Shown piece by piece: positions 39,358 through 47,909 of a DNA stretch of 64,000 bases. The notes under the pieces were generated by a model. It was not told where the DNA came from. It saw only the letters and a program-made list of their open reading frames with translations, and searched no databases. The translations under genes and the position numbers were made by a program. Source of the stretch: a virus; the IMG/VR virus record IMGVR_UViG_3300034072_001149, positions 1-64,000 of that record. One strand, 5' to 3'. The first letter of the stretch is position 1, and every line of letters starts with the position of its first letter.

Positions 39358-39402
39358 AGTTGCTCTCCTTGTTACATTGAACATCGCGTGGCTCTGTTCA
39401 CC

Positions 39403-39414
39403 AAGTATTTAACC
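39403..39414 (-). promoter_or_regulatory. Late-type promoter (GGTTAAATACTT)
   Basis: Minus-strand GGTTAAATACTT, 46-57 nt upstream of the core-protein ATG at 39357 and heading the 21-22-23 operon. Confidence 0.6.
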
Positions 39415-39485
39415 AAAGTGCTTCACAGCTAAGTGAAAAGGGTCAAAAACTTAGATTTTTGAGTTTTTGATGTTCAGATTGTTAT

Positions 39486-39510
39486 GGTGGGGAGTTTTTC
39501 ACTCCCCACC
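39486..39510 (-). terminator. Hairpin after core protein paralogue 2
   Basis: 9-bp inverted repeat GGTGGGGAG / CTCCCCACC with loop TTTTTCA, 11 nt after the stop of the 39522-40976 gene. No clear T-tract on the minus strand; probable partial terminator or processing hairpin. Confidence 0.5.
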
Positions 39511-39521
39511 AACACTGTCTC

Positions 39522-40976
39522 TTACTTTTTGAGACCTTTCGAACCCTTGCCACTAATTGGCGACTGGGTATTCACCGAACCATCCATTTTATTCAGAAGA
39601 GCCGACTTTGGTGCCGTGACCTTCTTTGGATCGTCCTTGGAATTCTGGACATGATGCTTGACTGGAGCATCCTTGACCTTTGGAGCCTTTTCAAGAGCAT
39701 GACCTTTGTGGTCTTTGCTCTTGATCTCGACGGCTTCGCCACCTACTCGCTTGTCACCCTTCTTTGAAGGAAGAGTCGACTTGGTGTTTACTGGCACTTT
39801 GCCTTCTTCACCAACTTGTGCTCCTTCAACATTCTGAAGCTTATCTGAGACGGTTTCTAGACCAGCAAAGCTCTCCTGTAGCTCAGCGATAAGAGACTCA
39901 ACGGTATTTGCCTTTGTGTCATTTCTCCAGGCGCGCTCTTCAGCATTGCTGTTACGATCAAATTCTTTGGAGAATTCTTCGTCGTCAGCTGATTCATCAA
40001 CTTCATCTTCGTCGTCGAATTCTTCATCTTCATCGTCATATTCGTATTCAGCAGCAATGCTCTTTTCAACATGATCGCTGATTGCCTGAGCCAGTGGGAT
40101 TTTGATTTCATCTGGCATCTGGGACGATGGCAAGACATTCCCCGTGCTATCATCATCAGGAAGTTCGTCACTTGCTTCGATTTCCGCCATTACACCTTTA
40201 ACGCTGTAGTCAGAATACTGTTCAGTGAAAAGAAGATTGATGAAATATCCGTTTACTATTCCAATAAAGCCGACTTGTGGTCCCGACGTTGGGTTACCAT
40301 CCTGCTCTACTTCTAGATCAGGATATCCTTCCAAGGAATACAAATCAAAATCATCATCGTCAGATTCAGTCACTTCGCCTTCATACTGAAGAGCAGCTTT
40401 TTCTTTACGTGCTTTGTTGGCAACCATATCAAGACCAACAATACGACGACCAATCTTTTCATCATCAGCATTTGGTTGATCACGATACTTGCGGGCCTTC
40501 TTTGCGTATGCCATCTGGGTGTCGCGAGATAGTTCGTTAATCTGAGATTCGTCCATGTCTTCATCACCAGACAAGGTGGCTACAACATAGGCGATAGAAA
40601 CTTCACGCTCTTCATCTGGCCAAATACCACTGTCAAAGACTTCTTGATCGTCGACATTTCGCATCAGTTCAGCCATTACATCGTCATGCCCATCATAAAC
40701 GTCGGCTTCATAAGGCACTTGTATCCAAAAAATTTGAGCGAGGTCTTCACCTAGATCGAATTCTTCCATCCCCTCAGTCTGGCCACTTTGAATCATATCA
40801 CCAATCTGATCTAGAATGTCGTAAACATCGTCTTCAGTATTTTCCATTACCGGTTGGACGATTTGCTTGTGGACCTTTTTACCTTGCTCAACAAACCACT
40901 CATGTAGAGCAGCCTGGGCGTCTTCCACGTTATCGCTGTTAAGCGATTCCATGATATCCATTAGAGTGATTTTCAT
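39522..40976 (-). CDS. Acidic prohead core protein, paralogue 2 (484 aa)
   Basis: Shares with the 38410-39357 product an N-terminal ~30-residue segment (DAQAALHEWFVEQGKKVHKQ versus EAAGLLHEWFVERSKQIHEE) and a C-terminal tail (SALLNKMDGSVNTQSPIS versus SAKLNSKDGFGSDSPKSP). The centre differs: a folded-looking region (residues ~40-260, including GFIGIVNGYFINLLFTEQYS) is followed by an acidic stretch (DDEDEEFDDEDEVDESADD). The common ends likely target both proteins to the prohead core. Heads the head-gene cluster with its own late promoter. Confidence 0.65.
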   Translation of the reverse strand: MKITLMDIMESLNSDNVEDAQAALHEWFVEQGKKVHKQIVQPVMENTEDDVYDILDQIGDMIQSGQTEGMEEFDLGEDLAQIFWIQVPYEADVYDGHDDVMAELMRNVDDQEVFDSGIWPDEEREVSIAYVVATLSGDEDMDESQINELSRDTQMAYAKKARKYRDQPNADDEKIGRRIVGLDMVANKARKEKAALQYEGEVTESDDDDFDLYSLEGYPDLEVEQDGNPTSGPQVGFIGIVNGYFINLLFTEQYSDYSVKGVMAEIEASDELPDDDSTGNVLPSSQMPDEIKIPLAQAISDHVEKSIAAEYEYDDEDEEFDDEDEVDESADDEEFSKEFDRNSNAEERAWRNDTKANTVESLIAELQESFAGLETVSDKLQNVEGAQVGEEGKVPVNTKSTLPSKKGDKRVGGEAVEIKSKDHKGHALEKAPKVKDAPVKHHVQNSKDDPKKVTAPKSALLNKMDGSVNTQSPISGKGSKGLKK

Positions 40977-41024
40977 TTTTTCTCCTTCGCGAAAGGAATC
41001 AGAGATAAAACTCTGATATTCGTT

Positions 41025-41034
41025 CGTATTTACC
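41025..41034 (-). promoter_or_regulatory. Late-type promoter (GGTAAATACG)
   Basis: Minus-strand GGTAAATACG, 49-58 nt upstream of the ATG at 40976. A hairpin (ATCAGAG / CTCTGAT) lies in the leader. Confidence 0.55.
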
Positions 41035-41058
41035 GTAAAGGCAAATCACCTTTGATGT

Positions 41059-41086
41059 TTGACAGGTGGTCTTTGTCTGCTAAGAT
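41059..41086 (+). promoter_or_regulatory. Early-type promoter TTGACA-16-TAAGAT
   Basis: Plus strand TTGACA (41059-41064), TAAGAT (41081-41086), 19 nt before the GTG at 41106. A further in-frame ATG at 41052 lies upstream of this promoter, so GTG is the likely start. Confidence 0.6.
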
Positions 41087-41105
41087 GCGGTCAAAGGAGA
41101 AAAGC

Positions 41106-41552
41106 GTGCTTCAGATTAATCCACAGCTTATTGAAGGAGTTAACTCCTTCAAGGAAAAAGCAGATCGTTCATTCCTGAACCTGTTGCGCGAAATGGACCG
41201 CAACGATATACAGGGCCAAGCAACAATTCGATATCTCATCCAGCTCAAGCACTGGCCCTTTACCCCAGATAGTGAATTCGCAGGGCTTCTAGAGCATTTC
41301 TTTGGTTCTTATGAAGGCAGAAAGTCATTATCTCCTCAAGAATACCAGAACACGACCTTTGAGATGATAAAGAGTGCCTGGGATTATGAATGCGTATTAC
41401 CAGTAGTTGAACCAAAAGAGCCGGTTGTTGAAAAGACCAAATCAAGTCATAAAGCTTCCAAACCAAAAATGGTAAGTGAAGATAGTCTTGAAGAAGGTGA
41501 AAGCGGCTCAAAGACTTTCAAATCTATCAATCAAGCAGCCTCTGAAACTTGA
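41106..41552 (+). CDS. Hypothetical early protein (148 aa)
   Basis: GTG 41106 with AAAGGAG upstream; the extension to ATG 41052 is rejected because it spans the promoter. N-terminal half helical (LIEGVNSFKEKADRSFLNLL, TIRYLIQLKHW); C-terminal third Ser/Lys/Glu rich and likely disordered. No family recognised. Divergent from the head gene cluster. Confidence 0.6.
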   Translation: MLQINPQLIEGVNSFKEKADRSFLNLLREMDRNDIQGQATIRYLIQLKHWPFTPDSEFAGLLEHFFGSYEGRKSLSPQEYQNTTFEMIKSAWDYECVLPVVEPKEPVVEKTKSSHKASKPKMVSEDSLEEGESGSKTFKSINQAASET

Positions 41553-41597
41553 TCTAGAAGACCAAAGATTCTAGAATAGGTGTAAGGAGTTTCTTGA

Positions 41598-41885
41598 ATG
41601 CAGAGCGAAAAGATCAAAACCATTGTGGCCCAAGTCAAAGCATTGTCTAGGGGCGAGGAAGAAGCTGAAAATGTAATGATGGCAATGGTAAAGGATATGG
41701 CCAGATCGCCAACTTTTGCTGTTGCTATTATTCACCGACTAAAGGATGAAGGGATAGACCTTCTCAGTCAAGACGGTGATACCGCGGAAGTTTTCAAATC
41801 CAAATTCAGACCACAGATGGAAAAACTGGGTGAGCGTGAACTCACCCAGATCAAGAAGATTTCAGGAAAGCTATTTCAGGAGTAG
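41598..41885 (+). CDS. Hypothetical protein (95 aa)
   Basis: Small helical protein (IVAQVKALSRGEEEAENVMM, FAVAIIHRLKDEGIDLLSQD, ERELTQIKKISGKLFQE). AAGGAG upstream. Ends tail to tail with the minus-strand gene starting at 42152. No recognised family. Confidence 0.6.
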   Translation: MQSEKIKTIVAQVKALSRGEEEAENVMMAMVKDMARSPTFAVAIIHRLKDEGIDLLSQDGDTAEVFKSKFRPQMEKLGERELTQIKKISGKLFQE

Positions 41886-42152
41886 TTATTCTTCACTAGC
41901 ATTGACACCATTGAGGCCATACATAATACCCAGCAGCTCTTGCTTGCGGGTCATTTCTAGGTTTTTAGTGGACCTGATCTTTTTCAAACGATTGATCATC
42001 TTCAAAGTCAGCTTTGGCTTCCTAGTAGATTCAATATCTGGTCCACTAACCTCGTCCTCTTCAGGACTATAACGGGAATTAGCAGCTTGATCCCTAGAGG
42101 ATTCTACCCTCTGGGCATCTTCATTCAAATTTGAAAATTCACGATACCTCAT
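41886..42152 (-). CDS. Small core/portal-associated protein (88 aa)
   Basis: MRYREFSNLNED start, acidic middle (SPEEDEVSGPDIES), and a basic helical C-terminus (KLTLKMINRLKKIRSTKNLE, RKQELLGIMYG). It resembles a small protein following the portal gene in other T4-like phages (recollection only), possibly the gp67-like core component. It overlaps the portal stop by 4 nt. Confidence 0.55.
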   Translation of the reverse strand: MRYREFSNLNEDAQRVESSRDQAANSRYSPEEDEVSGPDIESTRKPKLTLKMINRLKKIRSTKNLEMTRKQELLGIMYGLNGVNASEE

Positions 42153-43888
42153 GCTGCTTCCTCCCCGTCATCAGCTGATGACTCGTCTCCACTTATTGGA
42201 CTTGCTGATCCGTCATCGGCGCCATCATCAATTGTTTCGTCACCCAAGTCGTCACCCATGTCTAAATCGTCATTGGGTCGAATACCAATGCTGTCTAGAC
42301 CAGCGGGAGTAGCACCTGCAAAGCTATCATCGGCTGCGGTTCCCTTGGTAGCGTCGCGATTTTCTTCTCGCCACATGCGCTCGTTCTCGTTGATTTCTTC
42401 TTCTGACATACCCAACTTGTTGAGCATCAACCAACGCTTGGAGAAATGTTTCATCTCAGCAAGAGGCTGATAAACACTGATCGCGACAGCGTCGCGCTCT
42501 AGCTTCGCATAAACACCAAAGTTCTCTGGTGGGTTAAAGTTCAGCTCATAGAGACTAGCATCAATATTGTAACCGCGACGACGAACAAAAAGCTTGAATT
42601 CATCATCAAAAACGGGAGCCAATAGATTCTGTAGGCGTTGACAGTATTGAGCAAAACGAAACTCTTGAATATAGGCAGTTCCTACTCGACCATCGTTGAA
42701 GCTCTGCATACCATCATCAGGACCAGTTGGTAGATAACTTGAAGGAACTCTGAGACCGCGAAGAAGCTTATTGGACCAGAACCTCAAGTCGTCAATCTGC
42801 CCTAGGTTTTCACCTGCTGGTAGAGTTTCAACCCTACTACCGCGTCCTTCAGCACTCTGCGCAAAGAAGAAATCTTCCATCATGCTCATGGGATTATAGG
42901 TAGCATCACCAATACTGGCTCCACCACCAGTTCGGTTAGGGTATCGTCGCTGATGGATCTCATTCTTGACCTTTTCAAGATATCCACCGACTTTGTGAAG
43001 AGGCATGCCTCCAACGTCCACATAGAAAACTCTACGCTCAGGAGCTCTCTGGATACGATAGATGATTACCGCTTCTTCTAGAAGACCTTTTTCACGCCAT
43101 ACCTTGTAGACACTCTCTAGAATTGAAGTACCAAAAGGCCAATTGGCATCAAGTCCTTCACTCAAGCTGAGATGAACAACATGGGTTGCTTCAATAGCAG
43201 TCTGAGTTGAGTCCCTGTCAAAACGGGTATTATTTGGATGACCACGACCCCAACGCTTCAAATCCTTGCTGGGCTGTTGGACGCTCATTTGACTTGAGCC
43301 GCCTGTCAAATTCTGCCCATAAGCATCAGGAGCAGTAGCCGTGAAACTGTTTAGATTAACATCAAGGTCACTGAAAACATAGGCTTCTGGTTGCTTACCC
43401 TCAGCTTCATTGACTAGAATTTTATCAACTTTTGTGGGATCAACCCAGAACCAACGAAGAGTTTCAGGGTCACGGATAAAGAACTGGTCACCATACTTTA
43501 GAGTAGAACGAAACATTCTCCAAGTTCTACGCTTGAAGTCGTTGATCTTACTCCACTGCATCAAACAGTTTTTTAAAATCTCCACTTCAGTATCGCTTGC
43601 TTCTTTGCGATAGTTGATTTCAAAGACTTCATCTGTTTTTGTGTCCTTTTGAACACAAAAATCTGCAATTGTATCCAAAGCAGCATTTACTTCTGAATCG
43701 TTATCCATGTCATCATATTGACCATATCGGTCAATACGCATTGGTGAACCTTCATAAACTTCTGGTAAGATGCTAGCATAGTTGGCGCTACTCCCACCGG
43801 TGGTTGGATCATAGTCGCGAGAACGAGCCAGCTGGTTTTTCAACCTCTGGTTCATTGGTACGACCTGCATATGCTTTTTATAGGACAT
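42149..43888 (-). CDS. 20: Portal vertex protein (T4 gp20 type)
   Basis: 579 aa (T4 524). MRIDRYGQYDDMDNDSEVNA, LDTIADFCVQKDTKTDEVFE, WRMFRSTLKYGDQFFIRDPE, EATHVVHLSLSEGLDANWPF, GTSILESVYKVWREKGLLEE, YRIQRAPERRVFYVDVGGMP and RVPSSYLPTGPDDGMQSFND are gp20 landmarks. The last ~70 residues are acidic (DDLDMGDDLGDETIDDGADD). Twelve copies form the packaging and tail-attachment ring and nucleate the prohead. A late promoter lies 27-36 nt upstream. Confidence 0.95.
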   Translation of the reverse strand: MSYKKHMQVVPMNQRLKNQLARSRDYDPTTGGSSANYASILPEVYEGSPMRIDRYGQYDDMDNDSEVNAALDTIADFCVQKDTKTDEVFEINYRKEASDTEVEILKNCLMQWSKINDFKRRTWRMFRSTLKYGDQFFIRDPETLRWFWVDPTKVDKILVNEAEGKQPEAYVFSDLDVNLNSFTATAPDAYGQNLTGGSSQMSVQQPSKDLKRWGRGHPNNTRFDRDSTQTAIEATHVVHLSLSEGLDANWPFGTSILESVYKVWREKGLLEEAVIIYRIQRAPERRVFYVDVGGMPLHKVGGYLEKVKNEIHQRRYPNRTGGGASIGDATYNPMSMMEDFFFAQSAEGRGSRVETLPAGENLGQIDDLRFWSNKLLRGLRVPSSYLPTGPDDGMQSFNDGRVGTAYIQEFRFAQYCQRLQNLLAPVFDDEFKLFVRRRGYNIDASLYELNFNPPENFGVYAKLERDAVAISVYQPLAEMKHFSKRWLMLNKLGMSEEEINENERMWREENRDATKGTAADDSFAGATPAGLDSIGIRPNDDLDMGDDLGDETIDDGADDGSASPISGDESSADDGEEAA

Positions 43889-43914
43889 CTGGCGCCTTTG
43901 CGGGTAAAACTCCA

Positions 43915-43924
43915 GATATTTAGC
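43915..43924 (-). promoter_or_regulatory. Late-type promoter of portal gene (GCTAAATATC)
   Basis: Minus-strand GCTAAATATC in the short gap between the tape-measure and portal genes. Confidence 0.6.
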
Positions 43925-46321
43925 TTAGAAGGAATGCTCGGCTATAGACTTTGTATTCTTGTTGCCTTCCTGTAGCAGACGATCCATTCTATCACTCATA
44001 TTGCGTATCACAGCGATTTCTTCACGAACCGCTTCTAGATGTCGATCGCTGTTGTCTTTGATCTGCTTTAGGATTCCTGTAGAGCGTTCTGTTGCTTCCA
44101 TTATTCTATTTGTCATTTGATCAACAGTCAGAGAAGTCCTAGAACGCTGCCCTGTAGCATCAGCTGGAGCGGCAACGTTGCGTGGTTTAGACTGCGGCAC
44201 GTTAGACCCTGCACGGGCACTCATAGGGCTTTGAGAAGCATCACTGCCCGTTAAGTTGTCCCAGTCGTTGTAGATTGCTCCTCCAAGACCAGTAAGACCA
44301 CCTAGGACAGCACCTGGAATCGCACCAACACCGGCAAAGGCTGAACCAGCTAACGCACCACTACCGGCTCCGCTTAAAATACTAGTTAGATAGCTAGTGC
44401 TTCGTGATCCAAAGAAGCCTTTTTCATTGGCCCCAGTTCCAGTAAAACTTTCACCTCGACGACTCTGGATTTGTTCACCGGATAGATACATGCCACCAAC
44501 ACCGGCAGCGACACCGCCTGCGATCCCAAGAGCAGGAGCAGCAACCCTAGCCAAACCAGCCAGTCGACCTGCGCCACCAGCAAGTCGCCCTGCGCCTCCA
44601 ACTGCGCCTCCAGCCCCTCGGGCACCAGAACCCAAAAACGAGCCGATGCCTCGAAAAACTTTCAAACCACCTGCTGCTGCCGTCAATGCTCCGGAGAAAA
44701 TAGCCAGACCACCAGCTACACCAATTGCTGCCACCCCAATAGAGCCCATTGTATTAGTCTGAAGGGAAGCGCTCATAGCAAGTTCTTGAAGCTTTACGTT
44801 GAAAGCATCCATATTAGGTAGAATGTCGTCCCTGAGCTTAGGACCCATCATATCAACCATAGGATTGAATACAGCAGTAACACCCGAATCAATAGTTACC
44901 ATTGCCTTGTTGAATGATTCAGCAAGCTGTAGGGCACCTACACCAGCGCGCTGTTCGTCATTCTGATTTTGATCAGAAGCACGGTTGAAATCATAATCTG
45001 TATTATTGCTCTGAGACACAAAGCGATTTTGAAGAACTGATTTCAAAGCACCGCTTAATGGATTATTGTCAAGACCTGCTTGTTGGGCAAATTGTAGCTG
45101 AAGATCTTTGTTCTTAGCTAGATTGGCCCCATTTTCCTTTAGAGCTCTAGCCACCTCTATCTGAACTTGGTCGGAGGATGCTCCGCGACTCAACATACTT
45201 TCAGCAAGAGACAATGCTTTCTGTAAATCAGGATTGACAGCAGCAAGTTCAGCAGCAGGTTTGTTGACTACCTGCCCATAAGTTAGCTGATCCGTAATGG
45301 CCTGAACACCAACATCGCCAAAGTTGTTTTTAAAGATATCTCGAACCGCATTGGCAGTTTGGGCATCAAATCCCTTGGAATCTGCCACAGCATTAAACTG
45401 ATAATCAGCGGCTGCTAGTTTCTGTGCTTCCAGGGCCTCTTCTCGGGTTTTACCTAGAATATGAGCTGTGGTTTCACTGGTCTTTACCAAGTTTAGGATA
45501 CCAGCAGCCATTTGCTCACTTGAACGATTCTGACCGGCACCCTGAAGTCTTAGAATCTCAGCATAAGTGGAAGTGACTTCAGTGATTTGATCAGGCAACA
45601 TTCCCATATAACCAGACGCACGAGTCATCTCTACTAGGGATTTTCTAACGTCGCCGAATTTGATAGCACCTAGCTGACGAGCACCCTGGGTTCCGTTGCT
45701 CATTGCTTCAACAAACTGCTTTACAGTCATACCAGCTGCTGATGCTTGGCGGCCCATATCCTGCATGGACATGACTGAGCCTTCACCAGTAGCCATGAGC
45801 TGTCTATAGAAGTCTATTCTTTCAGCACCAACTGAAAAGCTTTTTGCTACGAATGCAGATGCCGATGATGCCACTGCTCCAAAAGAGCTATTGGCCGCAG
45901 CCAGTCTTTCACCAAAGGTTTTGGTGTTTTTTCCCGCTGTATCAACAGCGTCGGAAAACTCATTGGCTTCAGAACCGGCTTTTCGCAGGATCTGATCCAA
46001 AATGGTATTACCATCGCGATCACCCTGACGACGAGTCTTTTCTTCAGTTATTATGGTATTGCGTTTGGTAGTTGGAGACTGAACCGGATTAGGTCCTGGA
46101 CGAGGGGCGCCCTTGCGCATCTCTTTGACCAATTCACTTATGATAGTTTTTCTATCTTGTGTGGATGAGTCACCCTTACCAATAGATCCACTCATTTTAT
46201 TGAGGATCATTCTAATGCGGTAAAGCTCGTCGCGAGACAGCTGGTCACCCTTGGTTCTCTCTAGGCGGTCACCAAGATTTTCAATGATCGTCTTGAGTTG
46301 TTCAAGGTCAAAATCAGCCAT
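43925..46321 (-). CDS. Probable tail tape-measure protein
   Basis: 798 aa from ATG 46321 (GGGGAGACCT upstream); an extension to 46378 spans the late promoter and is rejected. A long helical N-terminal half (residues 1-490, with many Ala/Gln heptads) is followed by hydrophobic Gly/Ala-rich segments (MGSIGVAAIGVAGGLAIFSG, AAPALGIAGGVAAGVGGMYL, GAGSGALAGSAFAGVGAIPG), then a coiled-coil end (KQIKDNSDRHLEAVREEIAV). This is the usual make-up of tape-measure proteins. It diverges from the gp26-type chaperone gene, a common partner. T4's own tape measure gp29 is shorter (590 aa), so a virion-interior role cannot be excluded. Confidence 0.65.
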   Translation of the reverse strand: MADFDLEQLKTIIENLGDRLERTKGDQLSRDELYRIRMILNKMSGSIGKGDSSTQDRKTIISELVKEMRKGAPRPGPNPVQSPTTKRNTIITEEKTRRQGDRDGNTILDQILRKAGSEANEFSDAVDTAGKNTKTFGERLAAANSSFGAVASSASAFVAKSFSVGAERIDFYRQLMATGEGSVMSMQDMGRQASAAGMTVKQFVEAMSNGTQGARQLGAIKFGDVRKSLVEMTRASGYMGMLPDQITEVTSTYAEILRLQGAGQNRSSEQMAAGILNLVKTSETTAHILGKTREEALEAQKLAAADYQFNAVADSKGFDAQTANAVRDIFKNNFGDVGVQAITDQLTYGQVVNKPAAELAAVNPDLQKALSLAESMLSRGASSDQVQIEVARALKENGANLAKNKDLQLQFAQQAGLDNNPLSGALKSVLQNRFVSQSNNTDYDFNRASDQNQNDEQRAGVGALQLAESFNKAMVTIDSGVTAVFNPMVDMMGPKLRDDILPNMDAFNVKLQELAMSASLQTNTMGSIGVAAIGVAGGLAIFSGALTAAAGGLKVFRGIGSFLGSGARGAGGAVGGAGRLAGGAGRLAGLARVAAPALGIAGGVAAGVGGMYLSGEQIQSRRGESFTGTGANEKGFFGSRSTSYLTSILSGAGSGALAGSAFAGVGAIPGAVLGGLTGLGGAIYNDWDNLTGSDASQSPMSARAGSNVPQSKPRNVAAPADATGQRSRTSLTVDQMTNRIMEATERSTGILKQIKDNSDRHLEAVREEIAVIRNMSDRMDRLLQEGNKNTKSIAEHSF

Positions 46322-46341
46322 AGGTCTCCCCGATCTTACAT

Positions 46342-46356
46342 CATTATTTAGTGACC
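46342..46356 (-). promoter_or_regulatory. Late-type promoter of tape-measure gene (CACTAAATAATG)
   Basis: Minus-strand GGTCACTAAATAATG, 21-35 nt before the ATG at 46321, back to back with a plus-strand variant site at 46379. Confidence 0.6.
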
Positions 46357-46378
46357 TATTAACCGCGCGGTTTATCAA

Positions 46379-46390
46379 CCGATAAGTAGA
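46379..46390 (+). promoter_or_regulatory. Variant late-type promoter of gp26 gene (CCGATAAGTAGA)
   Basis: Plus-strand CCGATAAGTAGA, 22-33 nt upstream of ATG 46412. Same GATAAGTA core as ahead of gene 14. Confidence 0.4.
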
Positions 46391-46411
46391 CGTATGAAAG
46401 AGGAGACAAAG

Positions 46412-47272
46412 ATGTCCAACAATCCATTAGCCGCTTATTTCCGTGGGGCAGACGTTCACCAAATGCTACCCACACAGGGTCAGTTTTTTGAAGAAGGTGA
46501 AATTGACCTAGCCATTAACGGGGAAGTCGCCATTCTACCAATGACCGCCGCTGATGAGATTATTTTGAAGAACCCAGACGCTTTGCTGAATGGCGATGCT
46601 CTGGAGCGTCTTTTCAAAAGTTGTGTTCCGGCAATCAAGTCTCCCCGTAAAATCAGCGTTCCTGACATGGACGTTTTGCTACTGGCTATAAAATTGGCCA
46701 GTTATGGAGACACGCTTGAAATCTCCACTACTTGCCCCAAGTGTAAGACAGAATCTTCTTTTGAAACAAGCATAAGGGGAATCCTGGCTAGTATCACTCT
46801 GGTCAAAGATGAAGATACGCTAGTTCGAATTGACGATGACATGGTAGTGTATCTGAAGCCTTATGATTTCGAAAGTAAAACCAAGTTGGATCTGGCAGCA
46901 TTTGAAGAGGCCAAGCTTCTTCAACACCTATTGAGCATGGATGCCGATGACGAGGAAAAGGCCAAACTTTTCAATGAATCGTTTGAAAAAATTGCAGAAC
47001 TCAATCTGGATTTGCTCAGTCATTGTATAAGACATATTCAGATTCCTGACCGGGCTTCTAATGGTGAAACCATAATGGTTTCAGACCAAACCCATATCAG
47101 AGAGTTTGTCCGCAACGCTGACAAGAATAAGATCAAGAAGATCAACGAAAAGCTTGCTCATCTAAGTCAGAGTGGTGTCAATCGTGATATTGATGTTCAG
47201 TGCGCAAATGAAGAATGTAAGCATGAATGGAAAACCCAAATGACTTTTGATGCTGCCCATTTTTTCGCCTAA
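46412..47272 (+). CDS. 26: Baseplate hub assembly protein (T4 gp26 type), likely tail-assembly chaperone
   Basis: 286 aa from ATG 46412 (AGAGGAGACAAAG upstream) rather than ATG 46394. HQMLPTQGQFFEEGEIDLAI, NGEVAILPMTAADEIILKNP, DALLNGDALERLFKSCVPAI and MDVLLLAIKLASYGDTLEIS match the T4 gp26-type baseplate family. It has two zinc-binding pairs (CPKCKT near residue 105; CANEECKHEW near the end). Just before the stop is a T TTT TTC slippery heptamer; a -1 shift there joins the frame of the next ORF. Adjacent, divergent to the tape measure, as expected for an assembly chaperone pair. Confidence 0.85.
   Translation: MSNNPLAAYFRGADVHQMLPTQGQFFEEGEIDLAINGEVAILPMTAADEIILKNPDALLNGDALERLFKSCVPAIKSPRKISVPDMDVLLLAIKLASYGDTLEISTTCPKCKTESSFETSIRGILASITLVKDEDTLVRIDDDMVVYLKPYDFESKTKLDLAAFEEAKLLQHLLSMDADDEEKAKLFNESFEKIAELNLDLLSHCIRHIQIPDRASNGETIMVSDQTHIREFVRNADKNKIKKINEKLAHLSQSGVNRDIDVQCANEECKHEWKTQMTFDAAHFFA
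47260..47266 (+). promoter_or_regulatory. Candidate -1 ribosomal frameshift site (T TTT TTC)
   Basis: Canonical X XXY YYZ heptamer in the correct phase, with codons CAT TTT TTC GCC TAA. A -1 slip reads TTT TTT CGC CTA AGG CTC TTG and enters the 47278-47496 ORF with no stop in between. Confidence 0.65.
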
Positions 47273-47496
47273 GGCTCTTGGGGACTCCACCTGAAGATGT
47301 GCCGCTGATTCTTCAGGAATATGTGGACGAAGCAAGAGCCCTTGAATCACAATTGATACAGATAGCTTTTTATATGCGAGGAGGTTGTCCACTGGATCAA
47401 GCTTACAAGCTAACAAATAACCAGAGGAAGAGCACCCTAAAGTTCATTGAAGAGAATATCGAGAGAACCAACAAAACTGGCATTATGATGCACTAA
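47266..47496 (+). CDS. Downstream chaperone segment, expressed probably by -1 frameshift from gp26
   Basis: The open frame runs from the slippery site to 47496 and encodes ~72-76 residues (TPPEDVPLILQEYVDEARAL, YMRGGCPLDQAYKLTNNQRK, FIEENIERTNKTG). The only independent start is TTG 47278 without a ribosome site, so a gp26 fusion is the likely product (total ~360 aa). The segment resembles a small conserved protein next to gp26 in other T4-like phages. The arrangement parallels lambda G/G-T, where a frameshifted tail chaperone binds the tape measure. Confidence 0.7.
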   Translation, partial: RLRLLGTPPEDVPLILQEYVDEARALESQLIQIAFYMRGGCPLDQAYKLTNNQRKSTLKFIEENIERTNKTGIMMH

Positions 47497-47909
47497 AGGG
47501 AGCCAGTTTCCAGAAAAATACCTGCTAGATTGGAGTTGCGACTTACATGGCAAAACTCAAGATCAAGACCCTGAGAGACCTCCTTGAACTTCTTGAACAG
47601 GTCGATAAGCAATTGGTTATTGATCTTCCAAAGACCGGAAGCCTGATTGATAACCAGCTGACTGTCACCAAAAATGACAGCCTTTTGAACGCCATTGTCT
47701 TTGGCCCAAATAACAGCCCAGATCAACGCTGACCATTCCGCCACATTATTAGTTCCCTGCCCGAGATCTTTCATTGTGAGTGCTTGAGGTTTTTCATTAT
47801 CCCTGCAGATGACGATACATGAACTCATTCGTCCTGGGTTGGGTGAACAGCCGCCGTCGAAGTAGATCTTTATTTCAGGGCCATAACGGGCAAAATCAGA
47901 ATTATCCAT
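47493..47909 (-). CDS. RNase HI-like protein, last catalytic Asp apparently absent
   Basis: 138 aa. IYFDGGCSPNPG (first Asp), NNVAEWSALIWAVIWA (Glu) and FGDSQLVINQ (Asp) are canonical RNase HI motifs. The final motif, usually V-x-R-x-x-N-x-x-A-D, reads HVSRNSNLAG, with Gly in place of Asp. It could remove RNA primers or RNA-DNA hybrids if still active. Ends 4 nt inside the gp26 extension ORF, tail to tail. Located directly after the second structured RNA region on the same strand. Confidence 0.8.
   Translation of the reverse strand: MDNSDFARYGPEIKIYFDGGCSPNPGRMSSCIVICRDNEKPQALTMKDLGQGTNNVAEWSALIWAVIWAKDNGVQKAVIFGDSQLVINQASGLWKINNQLLIDLFKKFKEVSQGLDLEFCHVSRNSNLAGIFLETGSL

Noticed and set aside
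47547-47732. 61-aa plus-strand ORF opposite the RNase H-like gene
   Set aside because: Shadow of the minus-strand gene with no promoter or ribosome site.
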